Below, in pieces: positions 42,441-50,869 of a stretch of DNA of 64,000 nucleotides. Every line of letters begins with the position of its first letter. The first letter of the stretch is position 1. Source of the stretch: Faecalibacterium sp. I3-3-33 (GTDB lineage: Bacteria > Bacillota > Clostridia > Oscillospirales > Ruminococcaceae); assembly GCF_023347295.1 (NCBI RefSeq), contig NZ_CP094469.1, positions 620,001-684,000 on the forward strand, read 5' to 3'. A program made the position numbers and the translations under genes. The notes beneath the pieces are model-generated. The model was not told the origin of the DNA and did no database searches. It saw nothing but the letters and a program-made list of their open reading frames with translations.

Positions 42441-44321
42441 TCAGTCTGTACTCAGAGCAGTATTCCAGGTGCTTTCAATTTGTTTAGCGATCATGCTTTC
42501 CAGTTCCTGCGTGATGGTTGCACAATTTGCAACGCGGTAATTCCAGAAATAAGAAACACCTTCGCACTCTTCCACGGACAAATCGCTGTTGACCAAAAGC
42601 AAGCTTTCTGGTGTCACGTTCAGCTTTTCGCACAGAGAAGCATATTTTCCATAATCAATGCTTCGGCTGGAGGATTTGGCTTCTACCCAGAAAAATTTTC
42701 CATTGATGGAGAACACGACATCCAGCTCATGCGTGCTCCCTGCGGATGCCGTTTCTGAAAGAATCACATTGGAGCAAACCGAAACTTCTGCGCCCTGCTC
42801 CTCCTGATAGCGGTTCAGGATCTGCTGAACCTGATGCTCTACAAAAAGCTCCAGCCACTTTCCGCTCAAAAAATGCCGGACGGTTTCGTTTTGCGCAAGT
42901 TCATAGACGATATTCTGCGGGTAGATCACAATGGCTGCAAAAAGTCCCATTTTGTCCCACGTCTGAGCAATCTCTGAAAGTGTGGTAAACGATTTTTTGG
43001 ACGCACCCTTTGGGATACGGAACGAAAAAGAGCCGTCGCTCTGCATATGTGTTCGGATAAACTGCAAGAAATCCACCACCACCGGGTCGCAAAGAGCTTC
43101 GCCTGTTTTCCATGCCATCCGCTGAACAGCAATCGGTGGGAGTTTTTCCGGCACGACCTGCTGAACGATTTTATACCCACAGCGTTCCAGATGCTCCAAT
43201 GCGGTCAAAGGCTTCTGGATTTTTGCTTTGACTTCGGGCTTTTCTGCGCCGGATGTATTCTCGGCCAGATAGTTGAACTTCCATCCGTATTCCCAAGCAG
43301 GCGAACGGGTCAGCACTCCGACCGCATGAAATCCGCTGTCATGCTCTTCCATCGGAAAAGTGATCTTGTTCTTATGAATATTGATTTGGAGCGTTTTGTT
43401 TTTTAGTGCTTTCTGATAAGCGGCAAGAAAAAATTCCTTTCCCTTATACGCCAGCTCACTGGAATTATTTGCAGAAAGACCAGCATTTTTTGCCAAAGAG
43501 AGGAGCAGACCGGTCGCTTTGGGCAGCTCAAGGATATGCTCCATCTGCGCAGAGTCCGGAATATTTGCATTATCGGACTGCGACGATTCGTCTGCCGGAA
43601 TCTCCTTTGCCGGTGCAGAAACCTCGGGCGTCTTTTTTGAAGCAGTCTCAGACTTTCCAGACTTGGGCAAGGGCTTTGGCTCCGTGTAAACTTCCGCAAT
43701 GAATGATTCATAGGAATCGATGCACGGAAGTTTTCCAGCCGCTGCAAGTCCTACATAGATTGCAGCCGCCCGCGAGGAATCACCATAATACTTTTTAGAA
43801 TCTGCTGCGGCAGCAATATCAGAAAAGGCATGATATCTGCTCAGCTGCGCAGCCTTTTCCGGGAACTGCTTCAACGCACGGCAGTAGAGCCACTCGAAAA
43901 ATGAATCTGGGTATGGCTCTGCCGGATACTCACTTCCTTCCAGAGAGTAGCGCAGCAACTTTCCATTGGTTCGCAGCCGAGCGTCCTTATGGACTTTGGA
44001 TGGCGCACAGGTCAGAAGGTCAGCGAATGGCCCACCATGTTCAAATACCTTGGCAGCTTCAAAAACTGTGCTGATGGGCACATCCTGCGCAACAGAATCC
44101 AGACGCAGCAGAAGCCGCAGAGAAGAAACAGCCTCCCCTTCCGGCTGAACGGATGCGGAACTGACTTCCAGAATGGAAACATCCGGGTCTGTTGTATGGA
44201 CGGCATCATGGACGGCACGGATATTCTGCCGCTTGCTACCTTTTATCCATGTGAATGTCACCGGCTGTTCTTTGCAATAGGGGTAGCCGGATATGGGAAA
44301 ACAAATGGTTCGTGTAGCCAT
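42441..44321 (-). CDS. NADAR-like (DarT1-associated antitoxin-type) domain fused to PD-(D/E)XK (DUF1887/Card1-like) nuclease
   Basis: The 626-residue protein has a clear two-part layout. Residues 1 to about 210 resemble the NADAR family found with DarT1 DNA ADP-ribosyltransferases: ICFPISGYPYCKEQPVTFTW, VFEAAKVFEHGGPFADLL, SFFEWLYCRALKQFPEKA and RAAAIYVGLAAAGKL. A Ser/Glu/Lys-rich linker (about 215-265) and a middle alpha/beta region follow. Residues about 480-610 match a Card1/DUF1887-type restriction-like nuclease: FLSGKWLELFVEHQVQQIL, then Asp534 in HELDVVF and Glu547-Ala-Lys549 in WVEAKSS. No DarT toxin gene is adjacent. The protein may recognise ADP-ribosylated bases or a nucleotide signal and cut nucleic acid; this is inference. 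GGAGG precedes ATG 44321. Confidence 0.78.
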   Translation of the reverse strand: MATRTICFPISGYPYCKEQPVTFTWIKGSKRQNIRAVHDAVHTTDPDVSILEVSSASVQPEGEAVSSLRLLLRLDSVAQDVPISTVFEAAKVFEHGGPFADLLTCAPSKVHKDARLRTNGKLLRYSLEGSEYPAEPYPDSFFEWLYCRALKQFPEKAAQLSRYHAFSDIAAAADSKKYYGDSSRAAAIYVGLAAAGKLPCIDSYESFIAEVYTEPKPLPKSGKSETASKKTPEVSAPAKEIPADESSQSDNANIPDSAQMEHILELPKATGLLLSLAKNAGLSANNSSELAYKGKEFFLAAYQKALKNKTLQINIHKNKITFPMEEHDSGFHAVGVLTRSPAWEYGWKFNYLAENTSGAEKPEVKAKIQKPLTALEHLERCGYKIVQQVVPEKLPPIAVQRMAWKTGEALCDPVVVDFLQFIRTHMQSDGSFSFRIPKGASKKSFTTLSEIAQTWDKMGLFAAIVIYPQNIVYELAQNETVRHFLSGKWLELFVEHQVQQILNRYQEEQGAEVSVCSNVILSETASAGSTHELDVVFSINGKFFWVEAKSSSRSIDYGKYASLCEKLNVTPESLLLVNSDLSVEECEGVSYFWNYRVANCATITQELESMIAKQIESTWNTALSTD

Positions 44322-44342
44322 GAACACCTCCAACTTTTTAGG

Positions 44343-44356
44343 ACAAACAGGTTTGT
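44343..44356 (-). promoter_or_regulatory. Palindromic operator candidate of NADAR-nuclease gene
   Basis: ACAAAC-AG-GTTTGT is a perfect six-base-arm palindrome lying just after the transcription start predicted from the -10 at 44365-44370, and before the ribosome binding site. Confidence 0.45.
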
Positions 44357-44364
44357 GTAAATCA

Positions 44365-44370
44365 AGTATA
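44365..44370 (-). promoter_or_regulatory. Extended -10 promoter of NADAR-nuclease gene
   Basis: On the minus strand TTGTGCTATACT contains TGC before TATACT, a strong extended -10. It lies about 45 bp before the start codon. Confidence 0.6.
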
Positions 44371-44427
44371 GCACAATCCCGGATGTGCTGCATAGCACTA
44401 TTATCTGCTTCCGGGAATCTATCTGTG

Positions 44428-44458
44428 CAAAAAGTGCCGATACCACAGGCATCGGCAC
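44428..44458 (-). terminator. Terminator of coiled-coil gene
   Basis: On the minus strand GTGCCGAT pairs with ATCGGCAC and is followed by TTTTTGC. It separates the coiled-coil gene from the NADAR-nuclease gene. Confidence 0.75.
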
Positions 44459-44654
44459 TCAGATCAAAAAAGCATTTTGCAAAAATGCGCAGCCTGCATC
44501 CACCGGATGCAGAACACAAGGGGTTTGGGCACAGCCCAACAAGCATTTTGAATTTGGATTTTGAAAAATCCGATTCAAAAATCGCAAGTTGGTACCAAGT
44601 TGCACTGCTTGCGACGTAGATGATCTCATCGACTGCTGTGTCAGAAATTTTAAA

Positions 44655-44990
44655 TCACTTCAGCTTTGCGAGGATATCGTCTGCGCTCACGCCGCTTGCC
44701 AGCAGTTTTTTCAGAACATCCTCTGCTTCGGCTTTCTTTGCGGATTCCGCTGCTTTGGTTTCAGCTTTGACCTTTTTAGCCTCGATTCTGGCGATTTCCT
44801 TGTCGATGGATTTCAGCTCGGATTTCTTGGCTTTCAGGTCAGCTTTCAGCGCATCGATATTAGCGGTGATCGATGCAATTTCGGCAGCAGCGGCTTCCTT
44901 TGCAGACTGCTTTTCAGCAATCTGTGCAGCAAAGTCAACAGTTGCTTTTACGGTCTTGGTCTTGTTCTTGCTTCCTTTGGGACGGGGCAT
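44655..44990 (-). CDS. Small basic coiled-coil protein
   Basis: The 111-residue protein begins MPRPKGSKNKTKTVKATVDF, a Lys/Arg-rich segment resembling short DNA-binding tails. An almost continuous coiled coil of Ala/Lys/Glu heptads follows (about residues 20-95), with a small C-terminal helix LKKLLASGVSADDILAKLK. ATG 44990 follows GGAGG at about 8 nt. It has its own extended -10 promoter and terminator. It might bind DNA or bridge a partner of the neighbouring NADAR-nuclease; no family was recognised. Confidence 0.78.
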   Translation of the reverse strand: MPRPKGSKNKTKTVKATVDFAAQIAEKQSAKEAAAAEIASITANIDALKADLKAKKSELKSIDKEIARIEAKKVKAETKAAESAKKAEAEDVLKKLLASGVSADDILAKLK

Positions 44991-45394
44991 AAGGGACACC
45001 TCCAATGTTTTTTGATGGCTTTAGTATAACACTCGTTTTTTGTGTTCGCAAGAGGTGCAGTTTGTAGAATAAAAATATATTTATGTTTATGTGTTAAACA
45101 ATAAATCGATTTTGGAATATGCACCGGCGTGGGTTGCTAACTCGTTGGGATGTATCTCCCGCTGGTCGTAGAACTGTTCAAAGCATTTGGCAACGGCATC
45201 TTTTACAGTCGTGATGAAGTTCACCTCACTATGATGTTACAGAAATCCGTGCAGCTATGCATACGCATCTGTGTATGATGCAAAAGTATTTTATGATACA
45301 GAGAATGTGCAGCCGCGTAATTGCAAAGAATATATTTAATAAAAAAGTATCCTCCATAGTGATAATGGAGGAACGGCAAATAAATCGTGCGCCG
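44991..45394. other. Intergenic region 5' of coiled-coil gene and 3' of integrase gene
   Basis: An extended -10 (TGTTATACT on the minus strand, at 45023-45031) serves the coiled-coil gene. The rest is AT-rich and non-coding, and ends in the left copy of the inverted repeat (45347-45372). Confidence 0.55.
45347..45372 (-). repeat. Left inverted repeat flanking integrase gene
   Basis: This 26-nt element (TCCTCCATTATCACTATGGAGGATAC read on the minus strand; seven-base stem with a nine-base loop) matches the element at 46776-46801 in opposite orientation at 25 of 26 positions. It lies 22 bp past the integrase stop. Confidence 0.85.
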
Positions 45395-46546
45395 CTACGT
45401 CATATTTAGCATGCTCCTGCCCCTCATGGACACCTGATGGGAGAATATTCGGTTCATCTCCCGGCGCTTTCGGGTCAGGTCAGAGTGCACATAGCGCTGC
45501 AAAGTGATGTTGGCGTTAGCATGTCCTAGCAATTCACTGAGGGTCTTTACATCGCACCCCGCCTGCAGACAGGTCGTTGCAAAGGTATGGCGCAGCGCGT
45601 GCGGACGTACCTGCCGGACAGTTGCCTGTTTCAGATATGCTTTGATGCTTTTTCGGTAGCAACGGGGTTCGGTGGGCTTGGACTCGTTGCCGGACAGAAA
45701 CCATGCAGCATTGCTGACACATCCGCGCAGCTTTTTCAGCATAATAAGCAGCTGCTTTGGGATTGGAATTTCCCGGCGGGAGGTGCGGGATTTGGGCGTT
45801 TGGATGACTACCTTCGTGTGACCGTTTCCGCAGGAAATTCGGCAGACCGTCCGATTGATTTTCAGCGTTCCGAGTTTCAGGTCAAAATCACCCCACTGTA
45901 AGCCGCAAATCTCGCCAATACGCAGACCTAATTCAAGCCCCAGTAATAAGCCGATTTTACGAGGCGTTGGGTTCTCCTGTACATACTGATAAAGCCGCTG
46001 CTGCTCCGCCGGGGAGAGGGGCACAGAAATTTTGTCGATGGCTTTTGGCAGCGCTACTTCCAGCTCCATCGGACGGATCAGGCGCAAGTGCGCGGCATAT
46101 TTGCAGATACGGCGCAGCATGGAGAGGCATTCCCGGGCAGAGGAGTTCCCCAGCGGCTTGTGTGCGGCATCTATCGGCGCAATGATCTGCTGCATAGCCT
46201 GTTCCAGAAAACTTTCCTCAAGAGATGCAACTGGCACTTTACTCAAAACTGGAAGAAGATATTTGTGCAGCGTGTACGAGTAATGCGCATAGGTGGATTC
46301 TTTTACGGCATTCCGCTGGGAGTGCAGCCATACCTCAGCCAGTGCTTCAAAGGTCAGGTCGGTTCTCTTTAGATTGTAGAAGCCTGCCTCTGCTTTCTTT
46401 TGAATCAGCACACGTTTGACCTCAGCATAGACCGTGCCATAGACGTAGCCCCACTGGATCTTTCCCTCCGGTGTACGCGCTTTGATGTAGCGGCCTTCCC
46501 ACCGGCCATCCTTGCGTTTGTGAATGTTTTCTCCCCGTCGTGCCAT
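45395..46546 (-). CDS. Tyrosine-type site-specific recombinase (integrase)
   Basis: The 383-residue protein has an N-terminal AP2-like arm-binding segment (NIHKRKDGRWEGRYIKA), a SAM-like core-binding domain (about 60-165) and a catalytic domain. The catalytic residues are Arg in GLELGLRIGEICGL, a Lys after the beta-hairpin, His-x-x-Arg in PHALRHTFATT, His in LLGHANANITLQ and Tyr in RYVHSDL. This is the lambda/Tn916-type architecture and looks intact. ATG 46546 follows AGGAGG at 8 nt. No excisionase or cargo genes lie beside it. Inverted repeats lie on both sides of the gene. Confidence 0.93.
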   Translation of the reverse strand: MARRGENIHKRKDGRWEGRYIKARTPEGKIQWGYVYGTVYAEVKRVLIQKKAEAGFYNLKRTDLTFEALAEVWLHSQRNAVKESTYAHYSYTLHKYLLPVLSKVPVASLEESFLEQAMQQIIAPIDAAHKPLGNSSARECLSMLRRICKYAAHLRLIRPMELEVALPKAIDKISVPLSPAEQQRLYQYVQENPTPRKIGLLLGLELGLRIGEICGLQWGDFDLKLGTLKINRTVCRISCGNGHTKVVIQTPKSRTSRREIPIPKQLLIMLKKLRGCVSNAAWFLSGNESKPTEPRCYRKSIKAYLKQATVRQVRPHALRHTFATTCLQAGCDVKTLSELLGHANANITLQRYVHSDLTRKRREMNRIFSHQVSMRGRSMLNMT

Positions 46547-46708
46547 TTCTGTTTCCTCCTGCGGCTTGGACACCCACCTGACCACTTATTCTGTCCACCT
46601 TCGTTTTTTGCTGAATTTTTCATGCGAAACTGGGCAATGTGCAAAAAACTTTTAGCTTCTGCGAGTTTTTTTCTAAGGTCAGGTGGGATGCATTTGTAAG
46701 GATTTCTA

Positions 46709-46737
46709 TTGATTCCCAGATATAACCATGATAAAAT
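46709..46737 (+). promoter_or_regulatory. Promoter of helicase gene
   Basis: TTGATT (46709-46714), exactly 17 nt and TAAAAT (46732-46737) give a good promoter. The leader of about 63 nt contains the right inverted repeat. Confidence 0.65.
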
Positions 46738-46775
46738 AAGAGAAGAATTCAAACAACGATATCGAAAGATCGGTA

Positions 46776-46801
46776 TCCTCCATTATCACTGTGGAGGATA
46801 C
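46776..46801 (+). repeat. Right inverted repeat; hairpin sequestering helicase ribosome binding site
   Basis: This is the near-identical inverted partner of 45347-45372. TCCTCCA (46776-46782) pairs with TGGAGGA (46792-46798), so the GGAGG used by the ATG at 46808 sits in the stem. It may control translation. Confidence 0.75.
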
Positions 46802-46807
46802 CCCTTT

Positions 46808-49033
46808 ATGCGGGAAGGGGTGAACAAGGTGGCATTATGTCTGTTTGAGCACAACGAGAAAGCATATCATGCGGCAGTCCGGATGATGGACCAGTATGGC
46901 AAGGCTGCCATTGTTCATCCCACCGGCACCGGAAAGAGCTACATTGCGTTCAAGCTGATCGAGGAAAACCCGGAGAAGGTCGTGCTCTGGCTTTCCCCCA
47001 GTGAATATATCTTCAAGACCCAGCTGGAAAACCTGAAAAAGAACGACCCGGGCTTTCCGCTGGCAAACGTCCACTTTTACACCTACGCCAAACTGATGTG
47101 CTGCACCCAGGCGCAGCTGGAGAAAATTGCGGCGCAGAAGCCTGCCTATATTATACTCGATGAATTTCACCGTGCCGGTGCGGAATGTTGGGGCGAAAGC
47201 ACGGTGGCTTTATTAAAGTTATGCCCGGATGCAAAGCTTCTGGGGCTGACAGCAACAAACATCCGTTATCTGGATAATAACCGCGATATGGCCGAAGAAC
47301 TTTTCGATAGCCGTGTTGCGAGCAACATGACCCTTGGCGAAGCAGTCGTCAGGGGCATTTTGCCTGCCCCGAAATATGTGACTACGGTCTACCAGTACCA
47401 GAAAGCGCTTGCAAAGTATCAGGCACGGGTGGACAACCTGCGGGCACCGGGCATTCAGGATGTGAATCAGAAATATCTGGACGCGCTGCGCCGCGCACTG
47501 GAACAAGCGGATGGTCTGGATAGGGTCTTTGCACATCATATCACGAATAAGGCTGGCAAGTACATCGTGTTCTGCGCCAACAAGGAGCACATGGACGAGA
47601 TGGTATCCCATGTGCCGGAATGGTTTGCAGGGGTCAACCCGGACGTTGTGGTGTATCAGGCCTATTCAGATGACCCGAACACCGACAAGGCTTTTGCGGA
47701 CTTCAAGACAGACACCAGCAACCGGCTGAAGCTGCTGTTCTGCATTGATATGCTCAACGAGGGTGTTCATGTGGAGGGGATTTCCGGGGTCATCCTGTTC
47801 CGACCTACCATTTCTCCTATCATCTACAAGCAACAGATCGGACGTGCCCTGACCGCCGGGGACACCGCAGCCCCGTTGATTCTCGATGTGGTCAACAACT
47901 TTGAGGGCTTGACCAGTATTTCCGGTCTGCAAAGCGAGATGCAGGAAGCAGTCCATCGTCTGTATGCCAACGGCGAGGGCGACAAGATCGTGACCGAACG
48001 GTTCGAGGTCATCGAACAGGTGCACGACTGCCGGGTGCTGTTTGAGCAGCTGCAGGCAAGCCTTTCTTCCGGTTGGGAGCACTACTTCTCTGAGGCGAGC
48101 ATCTACTATGCGGAGCACGGCAATTTGAACGTCCCGAAACTGTATACGACGCCCGGTGGTCTGAGCCTTGGTGTGTGGCTGGTGACCCAGCGCCGGGTGC
48201 GCGAGGGACAGATCCAAGGCAACCTGACCGAGCAGCAGATCGCGCGGCTGAACAGCATCGGGATGGTCTGGGGCAACCGGAAAGAAATCGCGTGGCAGCA
48301 CGGATTTGAGGTTGCGAAAAAATACCACGACACCTACGGGAACCTGATGGTGCCCGGAAAATATGTAGACCCGGACGGCTATCCCTTGGGACAGTGGATC
48401 ATCAAGACCCGGCAGCAAAAACTGAACGGACGCTTAAAGGAAGAACGCATTGCACAGCTTGATGAGATCGGCATGGTGTGGAACATTTTCGATGCCAAGT
48501 GGGAAAAGGCTTATGCGCTGGCTGCGGCTTATTATGAGGAAAACGGCAACCTGAATATCCCACGTTCCTATGTGACAGCGGCTGGTGAACGGCTGGGGCA
48601 ATGGGTCGCAAGCCAGCAATGGGCGTACCCGAAAGGAAAGCTGACAGACGAGCAGGTCGAACGGCTCAACCGTATCGGAATGTACTGGGGCAACCGCAAT
48701 GACCGCCAGTGGAACGAAGGATATCAGGAAGCCAAGCGCTATTTTGATGCCCACGGCAATCTGAACGTCCCGGCTGATTATGTGTCACCGGGCGGTTACA
48801 ACCTTGGAAATTGGGTCAAGCGGCAGCGGTATACCCGCCATAACCCCGAAAAAAGCTGTGCTGTGCTGACAGAGGAGCGTATTGCAAAGCTGGATACCAT
48901 CGGGATGCGGTGGGAGAAAGCGGATTTGAGACCGCGCCGGTTGGAGTTGGCACAAGGACCTCATAGGGAAAGCGAAAAACTGAATGTTTCAGCTAACCAC
49001 AAAACGGGGGAAGATATCGGTTTGTGTAGTTGA
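46808..49033 (+). CDS. Superfamily 2 helicase with four helicase-associated (HA) repeats
   Basis: The 741-residue protein has an N-terminal helicase core. Motif I is HPTGTGKSY, motif II is ILDEFHRA (DEFH type), motif III-like LLGLTAT follows, motif V region is IDMLNEGVHVEGI and motif VI is QQIGRAL. Four tandem HA repeats of about 65 residues follow from residue 440 (for example YYAEHGNLNVP ... LNSIGMVWGN), each a helical bundle thought to bind nucleic acid. Restriction, repair or defence roles are known for relatives. ATG 46808 is assumed because GGAGG lies 10 nt before it; the longer upstream frame overlaps the promoter. Confidence 0.88.
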   Translation: MREGVNKVALCLFEHNEKAYHAAVRMMDQYGKAAIVHPTGTGKSYIAFKLIEENPEKVVLWLSPSEYIFKTQLENLKKNDPGFPLANVHFYTYAKLMCCTQAQLEKIAAQKPAYIILDEFHRAGAECWGESTVALLKLCPDAKLLGLTATNIRYLDNNRDMAEELFDSRVASNMTLGEAVVRGILPAPKYVTTVYQYQKALAKYQARVDNLRAPGIQDVNQKYLDALRRALEQADGLDRVFAHHITNKAGKYIVFCANKEHMDEMVSHVPEWFAGVNPDVVVYQAYSDDPNTDKAFADFKTDTSNRLKLLFCIDMLNEGVHVEGISGVILFRPTISPIIYKQQIGRALTAGDTAAPLILDVVNNFEGLTSISGLQSEMQEAVHRLYANGEGDKIVTERFEVIEQVHDCRVLFEQLQASLSSGWEHYFSEASIYYAEHGNLNVPKLYTTPGGLSLGVWLVTQRRVREGQIQGNLTEQQIARLNSIGMVWGNRKEIAWQHGFEVAKKYHDTYGNLMVPGKYVDPDGYPLGQWIIKTRQQKLNGRLKEERIAQLDEIGMVWNIFDAKWEKAYALAAAYYEENGNLNIPRSYVTAAGERLGQWVASQQWAYPKGKLTDEQVERLNRIGMYWGNRNDRQWNEGYQEAKRYFDAHGNLNVPADYVSPGGYNLGNWVKRQRYTRHNPEKSCAVLTEERIAKLDTIGMRWEKADLRPRRLELAQGPHRESEKLNVSANHKTGEDIGLCS

Positions 49034-49123
49034 TAGCGCGATCCAAAGCACTTGCTGCAATTTGGGTCGGAGAAGTTACGTGAGTCGTAAAAAGAAAATC
49101 TAAAGGAGTTATTGGAGAGGATT

Positions 49124-50479
49124 ATGTCAAAGTTTCAGCATGATGTAATGTTGCGGATTGTAAAGATCTTGAATGTTCTGATGATCGAGCTGCCGTTTGC
49201 GGCCTGCTGGTTCCTGTACTACTCGCACCAGACCTATGCAAATCTGGCATGGGAGGGTCATTTTGCGATTTTGGGCCTGTTTTTTATCCTGTACATTGTA
49301 CTCGGTAAAATCTACGATGCGTTCTGGATGTCGATGCAGCGGGTCTCAGAACTGGTGTACGGCCAGATACTTGGCGCTATGGCAACCGATGGTATTTTAT
49401 ACATTGTAATCTGCCTGATGTCGGCAAAGCTCTGCAATCTGTTGCCGGGTATTGCGGCAATTGTAGGGCAGCTGGTGATGGCTGCGATCTGGGCATCTTG
49501 TGCACATAAATGGTACTACAAGACCTTCCCGCCGCAGAAGACCGCAGTTGTCTACGATGTACGTCATGGTATGGAAAAGCTCATCAACGAGTATGGTCTG
49601 AGCCAGAAATACGACGTGCAGGTTACCCTGAGCGTGTCGGAGTGCTTGGCAGACCTGAGCATTCTGGACGGCATGGAGACTGTTTTTGTCAGTGGTGTTC
49701 ACAGCCATGAGCGCAACATTATCCTGAAGCACTGCGTAGGGAAGGGCATCAATATGTTCGTCATTCCCCGCGTTGGCGACGTTATTATGAGCGGCGCGTG
49801 GCCCATGCATATGTTCCATCTGCCGATGCTGCGCGTCGGTCGCTACATGGCAAGTCCGGAATTCTTGTTCATCAAGCGTGCGATGGATATTGTGATCTCG
49901 CTGGTGGCACTGATCATCTTGAGCCCACTGTTCCTGATCACGGCCATTGCGGTCAAATCCGATGGTGGTCCCGCCTTCTACAAGCAGGTTCGCCTGACCA
50001 AGGACGGCAAGCAGTTCGAGATTCTGAAGTTCCGCTCTATGCGTGTGGATGCGGAAAAGGATGGCGTGGCACGTCTTTCCACCGGCGACAAAGATGACCG
50101 TATTACAAAGGTCGGCCACATTATTCGCGCCTGCCGCCTGGACGAGCTGCCCCAGTTGCTGAACATCCTAAAGGGTGATTTGTCTGTTGTTGGTCCGCGC
50201 CCGGAGCGGCCGGAGATCGCTGCTCAGTACTGCGAGGAGATGCCTGAGTTTGCACTGCGCTTGCAGGCAAAGGCTGGTCTGACTGGTTATGCGCAGGTGT
50301 ATGGCAAGTACAACACCACCCCCTACGATAAGCTGCAGATGGATTTGATGTATATTGCGCATCCCAGTCTGATTGAGGATTTGAAAATCATGCTGGCGAC
50401 TGTGAAGATCCTGTTTATGCCAGAGTCCACAGAGGGCGTCTCCGAGGGGCAGACTACTGCCATGAGTGGCAAAAAGTGA
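49124..50479 (+). CDS. Undecaprenyl-phosphate sugar phosphotransferase (priming glycosyltransferase, WcaJ/WbaP type)
   Basis: The 451-residue protein has about four or five N-terminal membrane segments, a CoA-binding-like middle domain (AVVYDVRHGMEKLINEYG), then a membrane re-entrant helix (FLFIKRAMDIVISLVALIIL) and the bacterial sugar transferase core: AFYKQVRLTKDGKQFEILKF, RACRLDELPQLLNIL and LSVVGPRPERPEIA. It starts capsule or EPS repeat-unit assembly by moving a sugar-1-phosphate to undecaprenyl phosphate. ATG 49124 follows GGAGAGG. Its 3' end is partly copied three times in the next 450 bp. Confidence 0.94.
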   Translation: MSKFQHDVMLRIVKILNVLMIELPFAACWFLYYSHQTYANLAWEGHFAILGLFFILYIVLGKIYDAFWMSMQRVSELVYGQILGAMATDGILYIVICLMSAKLCNLLPGIAAIVGQLVMAAIWASCAHKWYYKTFPPQKTAVVYDVRHGMEKLINEYGLSQKYDVQVTLSVSECLADLSILDGMETVFVSGVHSHERNIILKHCVGKGINMFVIPRVGDVIMSGAWPMHMFHLPMLRVGRYMASPEFLFIKRAMDIVISLVALIILSPLFLITAIAVKSDGGPAFYKQVRLTKDGKQFEILKFRSMRVDAEKDGVARLSTGDKDDRITKVGHIIRACRLDELPQLLNILKGDLSVVGPRPERPEIAAQYCEEMPEFALRLQAKAGLTGYAQVYGKYNTTPYDKLQMDLMYIAHPSLIEDLKIMLATVKILFMPESTEGVSEGQTTAMSGKK

Positions 50480-50869
50480 TGGGTAAATGGCTTAATTTCG
50501 TAGCGATATAGACAAAAATCGAGCAGAAATCCGCCTGATGTGACATCAGGAATAAACATAGGGCTTTCGATGACAATATCATTCTGCGGGCCTTGTGGGA
50601 CGATGAAAATATCATCTGAGACTGAAATTGGTCTTGAAGATAAGAGTGTGCTGCTCATAAAGACGCTACGGTAAAGAGGTGTTTATACCAGAGTACACCG
50701 AAGCGGAAAAGATGAGCAAAACCCAGAAAAGTATTGATACTACGGCATATTTCGAGGTTCTGTGGAGTCAGGCATAAACGAAGCGGTTACTGTTGCGGGA
50801 CGATGAGCCGAAAATGAGGCTCACAGATGATTGTTACAGTAGGTTGAGTTTATGCCAGAGTCCACCGAG
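50413..50869. repeat. Dispersed 20-22 nt repeats around transferase 3' end
   Basis: Four related copies can be read: 50413-50434 (inside the gene), 50691-50712, 50848-50869 and an inverted one at 50760-50779, with a few mismatches. They look like remnants of repeated recombination or duplication. Confidence 0.7.

Larger units (their letters stand above)
44322..44654. other. Hairpin-rich regulatory gap between coiled-coil and NADAR-nuclease genes
   Basis: The interval has a promoter, an operator-like palindrome and a terminator (listed separately). It also has further small inverted repeats: CTGCATCC/GGATGCAG near 44492-44510, GATTTT/AAAATC near 44560 and GCATTTT/AAAATGC near 44470. No gene is supported. 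Confidence 0.6.

Noticed and set aside
42441..45030. DarT1-type ADP-ribosyltransferase toxin next to the NADAR-like gene
   Set aside because: Looked for on both strands because NADAR antitoxins usually pair with DarT1; the only neighbour is a 111-residue coiled-coil protein without ADP-ribosyltransferase features.
49034..49123. Possible small gene between helicase and priming transferase
   Set aside because: The 90-bp gap has no start codon with a ribosome binding site apart from that of the transferase.
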